Source: a virus. From it: a DNA stretch of 26,237 nucleotides. Where the stretch lies: IMG/VR virus record IMGVR_UViG_3300029319_000425, positions 1-26,237 of that record, one strand, 5' to 3'. Within the stretch, counting starts at the first letter, position 1; each line of letters starts with the position of its first letter. Made by a program: the position numbers and the translations under genes. Positions 1 through 6,572 of the stretch are shown in pieces. The notes under the pieces were generated by a model. The model was given only the letters and a program-made list of their open reading frames with translations, searched no databases and was not told the origin of the DNA.

Positions 1-1083
1 TTTTATATAACGATTGAAGGTGGTAACCGACACGACTCTACTGAAGAAATTTATAATCAATACCCAATGTATCGTAAAAAAAACCTTAATATAGTAGTTG
101 TTGAGAGTATAGACCGAAAAGAAATGCACGAACTTTATTTAAATTTAGCTGGTGGTAAAGCTCCAAATGACCAAGAGAAAAGAACTGGTATTTATGGTAA
201 GGTATCTGATGTGGTTAGAAAGACATCAGAGGGTTTGGTTTCAATGTGGGATAAAGTGAAAAATATAACAAAAGAAAGAATGGATGATGATTTAATGATA
301 GCTATGATAATGAATTATGTTACCAATGGTAGTTTTGGAAAACACCCAATTACTGGTAAGAAAGGAGCAGAAGTTCTTGATTCTTTATATGAGACAAGTG
401 AATATGATACTAAAAGGTTCAACTATGTTACTGATAACTTAAAGATGTTTTGGGACAATGTAACAAAGTGGGAAATGATTACGAGTAAACAACCTAAAGT
501 AATAATTTATTTACTAACGGTATTATTTTCAGAGTTCCAAAATAAATACAAAATATCTAAGAAAAAGAAATTTATCAATGAGTTTTTTGAGTATTTTATT
601 GATGTGTACGAATATGACCACGATAAAAATGGTGAAACTAGAATTAGGTTTAAAAATGGTGACGGTAGTTATACTTACAAAAACTTACTAGGTAATATGT
701 TAATGAACTTATCAATACTTGATGAAGTAGAATTTTTAGTTAGGTCTGAACTTATACCAATATTAGAAAATAAGGATGTAATAGTGCCAATTAATACTGA
801 AGAATTTACACTTAGTCATCGTAAAGAGTATATCGGAAAAAATAAGTTTAAGAAAAATGGTAATTTATTTGTCACTATTAGAACTAACAATAGGGAGTTG
901 ACCTTGTTACCTGGTGAATCAGAATTCAAAGATGTTAGTATAACCGAAGCATTTTCAAATAGATGTGAGTTAGACCACATTGTACCCAAATCTAAAGATG
1001 GAAAAACCATAATGAAAAACGCTGAATTAACATCTAAAGAATACAATAGAAAAAAATCTGATAAGGAATTAAATGAAAACTAA
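1..1083 (+). CDS. DUF262 (ParB/Srx-like) plus HNH endonuclease, 5'-truncated
   Basis: The frame is open from base 1, so the gene begins upstream; the ATG at 67 is internal. The first codons read ITIEGGNRHDST, the position of the DUF262 nucleotide/DNA-processing motif (usually DGQQR). About 35 residues on comes YLNLAGGKAPNDQEKR, the typical DUF262 'LN.GG.pLn.qE.R' motif. The middle is helical and unrecognised. The C-terminus is an HNH nuclease core: CELDHIVPKS, then KNAELTSKEYNRKKSDK. DUF262 combined with an HNH-type domain is the architecture of GmrSD-like type IV restriction enzymes, which cut modified DNA, but many phage DUF262-HNH proteins have no known target. It overlaps the next gene by 11 bp and heads an apparent 7-deazaguanine cassette. 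I am confident of a nuclease; whether it attacks host DNA, rival phage DNA or something else is unknown. Confidence 0.75.
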   Translation, partial: FYITIEGGNRHDSTEEIYNQYPMYRKKNLNIVVVESIDRKEMHELYLNLAGGKAPNDQEKRTGIYGKVSDVVRKTSEGLVSMWDKVKNITKERMDDDLMIAMIMNYVTNGSFGKHPITGKKGAEVLDSLYETSEYDTKRFNYVTDNLKMFWDNVTKWEMITSKQPKVIIYLLTVLFSEFQNKYKISKKKKFINEFFEYFIDVYEYDHDKNGETRIRFKNGDGSYTYKNLLGNMLMNLSILDEVEFLVRSELIPILENKDVIVPINTEEFTLSHRKEYIGKNKFKKNGNLFVTIRTNNRELTLLPGESEFKDVSITEAFSNRCELDHIVPKSKDGKTIMKNAELTSKEYNRKKSDKELNEN

Positions 1084-1453
1084 CATAGTATGTAGATTAC
1101 AAGTAGAGGGTATTCATAATTGGTCTGAAGCAAGTAAGTTTGAACCAACGATGAAGTATCTTGAACACCCACATAGACATATGTTTCACATTGAAGTCAA
1201 GAAAGAAGTTTTTCATGATGACAGAGACGTGGAGTTTATTGTGTTTAAAAGAAAAATAAAAAAGTATCTTGAGAAAAAATATTACTCACCAGAATATGAT
1301 TGTTGTGATTTTGGTGGACAATCTTGTGAGATGTTAGCTCACGAATTATATACAGAATTTGATTTGTGTCATTGTTCAGTATTTGAAGATAATGAAAATG
1401 GAGCTGAAGTAACGGGATACGTTGATACATTTTGGAGTTCAACAACAGTATGA
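1073..1453 (+). CDS. QueD/PTPS-like T-fold protein, catalytically divergent
   Basis: A 126-aa protein of the tunnelling-fold 6-carboxytetrahydropterin synthase (QueD) / 6-pyruvoyl-tetrahydropterin synthase family. The zinc ligands appear kept: H15 (in GIHNWSEA) and H34/H36 (in HPHRH, where QueD has HGH). A pterin-anchoring glutamate equivalent is probably E86 in SCEMLAHEL, and E105 in VFEDN sits near the usual C-terminal Glu. However, no cysteine lies ahead of the HRH motif, where QueD has its catalytic Cys, and the D-H-H stretch of the catalytic dyad is replaced by a Cys-containing segment (YDCCDFGG). It may therefore be a repurposed paralogue rather than a real QueD. From memory, a phage QueD paralogue called DpdL has been proposed as a 7-carboxy-7-deazaguanine decarboxylase; I cannot confirm that this belongs there. 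It lies four genes from a DpdA-like gene and overlaps the following gene as ATGA. Confidence 0.75.
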   Translation: MKTNIVCRLQVEGIHNWSEASKFEPTMKYLEHPHRHMFHIEVKKEVFHDDRDVEFIVFKRKIKKYLEKKYYSPEYDCCDFGGQSCEMLAHELYTEFDLCHCSVFEDNENGAEVTGYVDTFWSSTTV

Positions 1454-1857
1454 GTAAAAAAGTTTATATAAGTTGGGAAGGATATGATAGTTATATTGAT
1501 TCCATAACAAATTGGGTAAAAACGAGTGATTTAAATTTGGGAGCTGTATATGGATTGCCTCGTGGTGGCTTACCCATAGCAGTATCTTTATCTCACAGGT
1601 TACATTTACCATTATTAATGGATTACTACGATAGAAAAATCGTAACTGATAAAAAGATATTGGTGGTGGATGATATAGCTGACACAGGCCATACTTTGAA
1701 AGATTTTGAAAACAAACACAATATAATTTGTACATTTCATTATCATGAACAATCAATAATAGAACCAGATTATTGGATACATAAAAAAGATGATGATTGG
1801 ATTGTATATCCGTGGGAACTCAATGATAGTGATGAAATACAGGATTATTTAAAATGA
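1450..1857 (+). CDS. Purine phosphoribosyltransferase, Gpt/xanthine-guanine type
   Basis: 135 aa from the ATG that overlaps the upstream stop codon (ATGA). A longer TTG reading from 1432 is possible, but GGAG at 1434-1437 looks like the ribosome binding site for the ATG. The type I PRTase PRPP loop is clear at residues 70-83 (ILVVDDIADTGHTL), and YGLPRGGLPIAVSLSHRL (34-51) matches the N-terminal PPi loop and helix of bacterial Gpt. The VYPWE near the C-terminus (119-123) recalls the WIEQPWD-type end of xanthine-guanine PRTases that binds the base. The family converts guanine, xanthine or hypoxanthine plus PRPP into the nucleotide. The inferred role is salvage of the guanine that DpdA releases when it swaps bases in DNA; processing of a 7-deazaguanine base is an alternative. 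It is shorter than E. coli Gpt (about 150 aa) but seems complete. Confidence 0.8.
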   Translation: MSKKVYISWEGYDSYIDSITNWVKTSDLNLGAVYGLPRGGLPIAVSLSHRLHLPLLMDYYDRKIVTDKKILVVDDIADTGHTLKDFENKHNIICTFHYHEQSIIEPDYWIHKKDDDWIVYPWELNDSDEIQDYLK

Positions 1858-2846
1858 AAATAATTTATTTACCATTAGAACATATAGAATCAAGATACAC
1901 AACAGCTCTCGATAGAGACATTGTAAATTATCTTGACAACAATAACATTGATTATGTAAGAATTTATCCTGATATTCCAACTCCTACACAAATGAAAGCT
2001 GGTAGTTTTTTAGATGCTGAGTTCACAATACGATTCAAAGCAGAACAAATAGCTGAAGTAGCTAGATTGTATCGTGAAGATGAAATAAACTCAGGTGATA
2101 TCGTTTGGTCATCTGATTTATGGCATCCAGGTTTACCCGAAAGTATAGCCTATATGAATTACTTTGCCAACAAAGATGTCAAGTTAAGAGGATTGATTCA
2201 TGCTGGTTCATTCACCGATACAGATTTTGTTCGTGATATGGAAAGGTGGGCTAAAAACTTTGAAGATATTTTATTTGACGTTAGTGATAGAATTTTCTGT
2301 GGTAGTGAATTTATCAAACAAGATATTATCAAGAAAAGAATAATTCAACCTGATAAATTACAAGTAACAGGTTTTCCATTAGACTTGAAAAACTTAGACA
2401 AGTATAGAATGAAACACAAAAAAGAAAACATAGTTTTATTTAGTGCCAGAAATGTTGATGAAAAACAGCCTTGGTTGTTTCAACAAATGAAAGATAGATT
2501 AGAATCCAAAACACAATGTCAATTTATAAACACTCAAGAGTTGGATTTAAATAAAGATGAGTTTTACAAACTAATATCTAAGTCCAAGATTATGGTGAGT
2601 TTTGCTCTACAAGAAAATTTTGGTTTTAGTATGTTGGAGGCCAGATACTTGGGTTGTAAAGTAGTTGTACCAAATAGATTGGTATATCCTGAGTTATATC
2701 ATTCGGATGATTTATATAATACATTTGATGAGGCATGTAGTATGGTTGAGGATAAATTAGAAAATTGGGATAGTGAATTAGGTTATTTTGATGAGGATGA
2801 TAGTATGACATTTCATGATTGTTTTGAAAAATGGTTTAGGAGATAA
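1854..2846 (+). CDS. GT-B glycosyltransferase, GT4-like
   Basis: A 330-aa protein with a two-Rossmann GT-B pattern. The N-terminal half starts MKIIYLPLEHIE and contains GLIHAGSFTD. The C-terminal half has a beta-strand start IVLFSARNVDEKQPW (about residue 193) and the nucleotide-sugar site FALQENFGFSMLEARYLG (about 248-265), the E-x7-E signature of GT4-type enzymes, followed by VVPNRLVYPELY. No membrane segment or signal peptide is seen, so it is cytoplasmic. The start overlaps the PRTase stop (ATGA), and the dpdA-like gene begins 1 bp after its stop, so it is embedded in the modification cassette. Phages use such enzymes to glycosylate modified DNA bases, as T4 does for hydroxymethylcytosine. 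Sugar transfer to a 7-deazaguanine or to a protein or glycan is equally open. The family is clear; the acceptor is unknown. Confidence 0.82.
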   Translation: MKIIYLPLEHIESRYTTALDRDIVNYLDNNNIDYVRIYPDIPTPTQMKAGSFLDAEFTIRFKAEQIAEVARLYREDEINSGDIVWSSDLWHPGLPESIAYMNYFANKDVKLRGLIHAGSFTDTDFVRDMERWAKNFEDILFDVSDRIFCGSEFIKQDIIKKRIIQPDKLQVTGFPLDLKNLDKYRMKHKKENIVLFSARNVDEKQPWLFQQMKDRLESKTQCQFINTQELDLNKDEFYKLISKSKIMVSFALQENFGFSMLEARYLGCKVVVPNRLVYPELYHSDDLYNTFDEACSMVEDKLENWDSELGYFDEDDSMTFHDCFEKWFRR

Positions 2847-2847
2847 A

Positions 2848-4053
2848 ATGGGTAAGATAGGTAATTTCAGATACTTTCCATCATTTTCTGTTGGTGGGTT
2901 TGGTGACCAACTGAGAAAAGATTTTAAATTTAAGAGTGGATTTAGTTGTAGATTCTATTCAAAAGAATTTCCAAGTAAATACAGACATACAGATTTCTTA
3001 ATATCAGCTGGTCACTTTATAAAAAATAATACAGACCTTTACGATTTACATGGTTTCACTAAAGATAATTTAGTAATGGGTGATTCAGGTGGGTTTCAGA
3101 TTGCCTCAGGTGCTCTCAAGTGGGACAAAAAATTATTACCTAAATCTTTTAAGTGGTTGGAACACAATTCAGACATATCTATGAACTTGGATATCCCACC
3201 TCGATTAAAATATGAGGGAAAGTTCCAAGAGTGTTTGGATATAAGTATAGAAAATTTTAAATACTTCGCTGATAATCAAAGTGGTAAAACAGAATTTCTA
3301 AATGTTATACAAGGTAATAACCGAGAAGAATATAAAAAGTGGTATGATGAAGTCAAACACTTTCCATTTCAAGGTTGGGCCATCGGTGGAGCCTCTGGTA
3401 ATCCATATAGGTTCACAAGTGGTTTATGTGCTTTGTTGATGGGTAAAGAACACCTTGACGATACTAAAAAGACATTACACGTTTTGGGAACATCAAGGAT
3501 TACAGATTTGTATTTGTTAATACAATTACAAAAGTCATTAGAGGAAGTGGGTTCTAAAATAATGGTAACTACTGATAGTTCTTCACCTGATAGAGCTGTG
3601 GTATTTGGTACATACTATTCTGGTTATAGTATGAAGAGAGCTTCTTGGGAAGGTATTGGGTTTCCAAATGTAGCTAACCACGAAGATTTAGTCAAAGATT
3701 TTGTCAATCTTAAAAATCCATCATTTCCAATTATAAATGAGTTTGATGTTGAATTATCGAAACACGTTGACTTTACTGATATAGAAGATGGGCGAGCTTA
3801 CACAACAGGCATGAGACTACATAATTTTTATTTCTTCAAAGATGTAATTGACAGAATAGAATCGATAGTTTATGCTCATGATTTTATCCTTGAACAAACT
3901 GTCTCGAAAGACTTGTACAATATGTTACACTCGATTGATGAAATGGTAAAGAGTGACAATCCAAATATGGTATTTGAAAAATATAGTCACCTTTATACAA
4001 AATTAAGTAATACAAAAAGACAATCACAAATAAAAACACATTCATTTTTTTAA
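2848..4053 (+). CDS. dpdA: DpdA-like DNA guanine transglycosylase (TGT superfamily)
   Basis: 401 aa starting at the ATG with AGGAGA just upstream; an earlier in-frame ATG (2815) lies inside the glycosyltransferase gene and lacks a site. TGT-superfamily landmarks occur in order: VMGDSGGFQIASG at 77-88 (the base-binding Asp is D79), MNLDIPP at 112-118, NVIQGN at 152-157, WAIGG at 177-181, HVLGTSRITDL at 211-221, and VTTDSSSP at 240-247, whose D243 is the likely nucleophile. tRNA TGTs carry a C-x-C-x2-C-H zinc site near the C-terminus; none is visible here (only C34, C129 and C194), and there is no PUA domain. Both facts point away from tRNA and towards the phage DpdA group, which exchanges guanine in DNA for a 7-deazaguanine base. 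The neighbouring QueD-like gene supports this. The exact DpdA subfamily cannot be set by eye. Confidence 0.82.
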   Translation: MGKIGNFRYFPSFSVGGFGDQLRKDFKFKSGFSCRFYSKEFPSKYRHTDFLISAGHFIKNNTDLYDLHGFTKDNLVMGDSGGFQIASGALKWDKKLLPKSFKWLEHNSDISMNLDIPPRLKYEGKFQECLDISIENFKYFADNQSGKTEFLNVIQGNNREEYKKWYDEVKHFPFQGWAIGGASGNPYRFTSGLCALLMGKEHLDDTKKTLHVLGTSRITDLYLLIQLQKSLEEVGSKIMVTTDSSSPDRAVVFGTYYSGYSMKRASWEGIGFPNVANHEDLVKDFVNLKNPSFPIINEFDVELSKHVDFTDIEDGRAYTTGMRLHNFYFFKDVIDRIESIVYAHDFILEQTVSKDLYNMLHSIDEMVKSDNPNMVFEKYSHLYTKLSNTKRQSQIKTHSFF

Positions 4054-4068
4054 TAGGAGAAAATAGAA

Positions 4069-4842
4069 ATGATACAATTTACACCTGAACAAATACAAGA
4101 TAATTGGAATGAGTTGATAAAACTTATCGAGGATACTTTTGATGGTGAAAGAAAAGACAAATTATTAGAAATGTACAAACATTTTGAAGATAGGATGTGT
4201 GTGGCTCCAGCCTCAGGTACAGAACACTTTCACTTATGTACACCTGGTGGTTATGTAAAACACATATTAAACATCGTTCATTACAGTAAAGAGTTTTACA
4301 AGGTATGGAAAGACAATGGAGCTATGGTTGATGACTATACTGAAGAAGAACTTGTATTCGCGGCTCTTCATCATGATTTAGGAAAAGTTGGAGATTTGGA
4401 AGATGATTATTATATACCAAATGACTCTGAATGGCATATCAAGAATCAAGGTAAGTATTATGTTAATAATCCTGAATTACAATTTATGACTCCACCAGAT
4501 AGAGGTATTTGGTTACTGAATCAATTCGGTATAAAAATGACAATGATGGAGATGATTGGAATAAAACTTACAGATGGTATGTATGATGATGGTAATATAC
4601 AATATCTGAAAGCATATGCTCCTGAGAAAAAATTAAAATCAAATATGCCTCTTATACTACATCAAGCAGATATGGCCACCACACGAATCGAATACGAAGA
4701 TTGGATAAGAGCTAATAAAAAAGAAGAAATAAAAGTTCAAGGTAGAGTTGAGAACATTAAGAAAGCTGTAACGATGGAAGAGACTTCAGAACAATTGACA
4801 CAAAAATCAAAAGACTTATTCAACGAGTTATTTGGTGAATAA
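4069..4842 (+). CDS. HD-domain metal-dependent phosphohydrolase
   Basis: 257 aa with a clear ribosome binding site (AGGAGA at 4055-4060). The HD fold covers about residues 55-210: H65 in GGYVKHILNIVHYS, H102-D103 in ALHHDLGKVGD, and D201 in ILHQADMATTRIEYE, i.e. the H...HD...D metal set. The C-terminal 45 residues are charged and helical. The family hydrolyses phosphate esters, among them dNTPs and cyclic or signalling nucleotides. In several phages with altered DNA bases an HD enzyme removes a competing dNTP (for example dATP hydrolysis by DatZ in Z-genome phages). A similar nucleotide-pool role here is only a guess, because DpdA acts after replication. Homologues of this type are common in marine T4-like phages. 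The gene sits between dpdA and a GNAT gene that starts inside its end. Confidence 0.8.
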   Translation: MIQFTPEQIQDNWNELIKLIEDTFDGERKDKLLEMYKHFEDRMCVAPASGTEHFHLCTPGGYVKHILNIVHYSKEFYKVWKDNGAMVDDYTEEELVFAALHHDLGKVGDLEDDYYIPNDSEWHIKNQGKYYVNNPELQFMTPPDRGIWLLNQFGIKMTMMEMIGIKLTDGMYDDGNIQYLKAYAPEKKLKSNMPLILHQADMATTRIEYEDWIRANKKEEIKVQGRVENIKKAVTMEETSEQLTQKSKDLFNELFGE

Positions 4843-5317
4843 AATAAATCAAATATTGAATTATGCTACAATGAATGATTACAAACAAATCATGGATGTA
4901 TTTAAATTACACAAATCATACTTTCCACACATTCGTGGAGATAAAGTAAAAAGAATGATTGAGAGTAAAAATATAGTATGGGAAAATGGTGTGTTAATAA
5001 CTTGGAATCATTACAAAAGAAAACAAAAAGTTGGAGACTACCAAGCTCAAAAAGGTGATTGTATTTTACATCAGATAGCGGCTGCCAAACAAGGAGATGG
5101 CAGTGCTAAAAAAGTATTTGAGAAATTTATTTGGGATGGTAATAAATACAGAGATGTGATTCTTTCAGTTAGAAGTGAAAATCATAGAGCAAGAGGTTTT
5201 TATGAAAAATATAATTTCAAAGTTGTTAGTGACATTGAGTGGGGAACAAAACAAAAAATAAAAGGAAAAGTTTATTTATTAGAACAAAAAATATTAGGAA
5301 TTAAAAAATGGTTATAG
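4832..5317 (+). CDS. GNAT-family N-acetyltransferase
   Basis: 161 aa from a GTG start that overlaps the HD gene by 11 bp. An ATG at 4871 exists, but the GTG keeps the first GNAT strand and helix (INQILNYATMNDYKQIMDVF), so I prefer it. Motif A, the acetyl-CoA loop, is LHQIAAAKQGDGSAKKVFEKF, in which QGDGSA stands for Q/R-x-x-G-x-G/A. Motif B is VRSENHRARGFYEKYNFKVV, the usual 'N..A..FYek.GF'. It is an ordinary-length, soluble GNAT. The substrate is not deducible. In phages such enzymes are either protein acetyltransferases or part of base hypermodification, and the position beside dpdA makes transfer to a modified base or to a host protein two open options. Confidence 0.8.
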   Translation: MVNKINQILNYATMNDYKQIMDVFKLHKSYFPHIRGDKVKRMIESKNIVWENGVLITWNHYKRKQKVGDYQAQKGDCILHQIAAAKQGDGSAKKVFEKFIWDGNKYRDVILSVRSENHRARGFYEKYNFKVVSDIEWGTKQKIKGKVYLLEQKILGIKKWL

Positions 5318-5559
5318 AAATAATATTGGGATTGATTGTTATCACAGAGGGTTATGTAATTTGGAACTTAATGAAAAAAACAGAATTATTAGAGACATGG
5401 GTGGAGAATTTTACAAATACAATACAATCAGTAACACAAGATTTAGATGTTATAGATGCGAAAGGTAGTTTTGAATCGGATGACGAAACAGGAGCAATCT
5501 TTAAACAAATAAAACAAACAGTAAAACAATTAGAAAGTTATATAGGAGAAGAACAATAA
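5308..5559 (+). CDS. Small membrane-anchored protein, function unknown
   Basis: 83 aa with one N-terminal membrane helix (IIEL-type segment, residues 3-20: IEIILGLIVITEGYVIWN) and a hydrophilic helical tail with an acidic centre (FESDDETGAIF) and a predicted amphipathic C-terminal helix. It overlaps the GNAT gene by 10 bp, and its stop overlaps the sigma-factor start (TAATG), so translation of the three is probably coupled. There is no lipobox or cleavage site. I do not recognise it, but its fixed spot directly before the late sigma gene hints at conservation with it. Confidence 0.7.
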   Translation: MVIEIILGLIVITEGYVIWNLMKKTELLETWVENFTNTIQSVTQDLDVIDAKGSFESDDETGAIFKQIKQTVKQLESYIGEEQ

Positions 5560-6323
5560 TGAACACAACTAAAGTATCAGGTTCAAGTAAACCAAAACCA
5601 ATGATGAAAAGAAAACGAAAGAAGAAAAGTAAGATTTATTTTGGAACACCTGTTCAAAATGCAATCATAAGATATAATGATAATGTAGATAAACCAAGTG
5701 TTCAAAATAAAATTTATAAAGAACATATACAATTTGCTTTTAATAAATTAGCTGAAAATCTAATTCACACTTTTAAGTTTTATTATTTTGATTATCCAAT
5801 TGAAGAGGTCAAACATGAGGTGGTTGCTTTCTTAGTTATGCAGATGCCTAAATACAAACCAGATAAAGGTCGTGCCTTTTCATATTTTTCTGTTGTTGGT
5901 AAAAATTGGTTAATACTTCACAACAATAATAATTATAAAAAGATGAAGATACATGACCAATTAGATGTATTGGATTACAAAAGAAATCTTACCTCTGAAG
6001 CTTCTTTAAGTGAGGCTGACGAATTCAATATGGAGTTTGTTGAACAGATGTTAGATTATTGGGATAACAATATTACAAATATCTTTCGTAGACAAAAAGA
6101 TATACTTGTTGCTGATTCTGTTTTAGAATTATTTCGTAGACGAAGAAATATAGAAAACTTTAATAAGAAGGCTTTGTATATTATGATTCGTGAAATGACT
6201 GGTTCTAATACTCAACATATTACACGAGTGGTAAATCAAATGAAAAATTATTATTTCAATATGATGAATGAGTTTTCCACAAATGGTAAAATAGATACTT
6301 CTAATACAGGTTCTATTTTTTAA
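5559..6323 (+). CDS. 55: Late transcription sigma factor, gp55-like
   Basis: 254 aa. After a basic N-terminal tail (KRKRKKKSK, 18-26) the helices at about 50-120 match sigma region 2 of the T4 gp55 type: an EVVAFLVMQMPKYKPDKGRA stretch followed by FSYFSVVGKNWLI, the 'alSYFt..a.N' signature. The C-terminal half (155-235) is helical and polar with RRRR at about 194-197. It is longer than T4 gp55 (185 aa). Gp55 proteins direct RNA polymerase to late promoters with the short box TATAAATA and need the sliding clamp. The gene is last in the left operon and stands directly before the tRNA, the promoter-like boxes at 6849-6920 and the virion genes, which fits its role of switching on late expression. 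Confidence 0.8.
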   Translation: MNTTKVSGSSKPKPMMKRKRKKKSKIYFGTPVQNAIIRYNDNVDKPSVQNKIYKEHIQFAFNKLAENLIHTFKFYYFDYPIEEVKHEVVAFLVMQMPKYKPDKGRAFSYFSVVGKNWLILHNNNNYKKMKIHDQLDVLDYKRNLTSEASLSEADEFNMEFVEQMLDYWDNNITNIFRRQKDILVADSVLELFRRRRNIENFNKKALYIMIREMTGSNTQHITRVVNQMKNYYFNMMNEFSTNGKIDTSNTGSIF

Positions 6324-6329
6324 ATAATT

Positions 6330-6418
6330 GAGTGTTCTTTAATGGTACTCGAGCGCCGTCCGCTAGAAAGTGCGGACTCCATGTCGAAATTGGGTGTGGG
6401 ATAAGTTAAAGGCACTCT
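6330..6418 (+). ncRNA. Candidate structured RNA upstream of tRNA-Ala
   Basis: No ORF spans this stretch, and it is much more GC-rich than its surroundings. A closing helix pairs GAGTGTTCTTTAA (6330-6342) with TTAAAGGCACTC (6406-6417), 12 pairs with one bulged C and two G-U pairs. Inside, a hairpin pairs GTCCGC (6358-6363) with GCGGAC (6372-6377) around an 8-nt loop. A weaker TCCAT/TTGGG arm with a GTCGAAA loop resembles a T-arm. The outer 7 bp could be a tRNA acceptor stem, but no T-arm precedes its 3' strand, so it does not fold as a normal tRNA. It could be a processed leader, a degenerate tRNA or a new small RNA. Its 3' edge is 3 nt before the tRNA, so it is probably cotranscribed. Confidence 0.4.
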
Positions 6419-6421
6419 AAT

Positions 6422-6494
6422 GGGGCTGTAGTTCAGTTGGGAGAACGCCTCCCTTGCACGGAGGAAGTCGCAGGTTCGAGTCCTGTCAGCTCCA
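6422..6494 (+). tRNA. tRNA-Ala (anticodon UGC)
   Basis: A 73-nt cloverleaf. The acceptor stem is GGGGCTG/CAGCTCC (one G-U), the D arm GTTC-AGTTGGGA-GAAC, and the anticodon arm CCTCC-CTTGCAC-GGAGG with TGC at positions 34-36. The variable loop is AAGTC and the T arm GCAGG-TTCGAGT-CCTGT. The discriminator base is A (6494) and no CCA is encoded (ACAA follows), so the host CCA-adding enzyme must finish it. All stems are intact. It lies between the late sigma gene and a bidirectional terminator and is the only tRNA in the window. Confidence 0.95.
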
Positions 6495-6500
6495 CAAATA

Positions 6501-6534
6501 AAAAGGGGAAAATCAATTAAGACTTTCCCCTTTT
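6501..6534. terminator. Bidirectional hairpin terminator
   Basis: AAAAGGGGAAA (6501-6511) and TTTCCCCTTTT (6524-6534) form a perfect 11-bp stem with a 12-nt loop. The A/T flanks give a U-run in either direction, so it can end the rightward sigma-factor/tRNA transcript and also the leftward transcript of the minus-strand gene. Confidence 0.8.
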
Positions 6535-6538
6535 GTGG

Positions 6539-6561
6539 TTTAATAGTGTAGGACTATTAAA
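6539..6561 (-). terminator. Second hairpin behind the minus-strand gene
   Basis: TTTAATAGT (6539-6547) pairs with ACTATTAAA (6553-6561) over 9 bp with loop GTAGG. It lies 11 bp past the stop of the minus-strand gene and just before the bidirectional terminator. It is AT-rich, so a 3'-end stabiliser or weak terminator is more likely than a strong stop. Confidence 0.5.
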
Positions 6562-6572
6562 CTATTCCGTAC

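Noticed and set aside
2815-2847. Earlier start for the DpdA-like gene
   Set aside because: It lies in the glycosyltransferase coding region; the ATG at 2848 has AGGAGA at the right distance.
2848-4053. tRNA-guanine transglycosylase for queuosine in tRNA
   Set aside because: No visible zinc site or tRNA-binding extra domain; the context and motifs fit a DNA-acting DpdA better, though this is not proven.
6330-6418. Second tRNA (Leu/Ser type with long variable arm)
   Set aside because: A 7-bp acceptor stem can be drawn, but no T-arm precedes its 3' strand and the hairpin loop has 8 nt.
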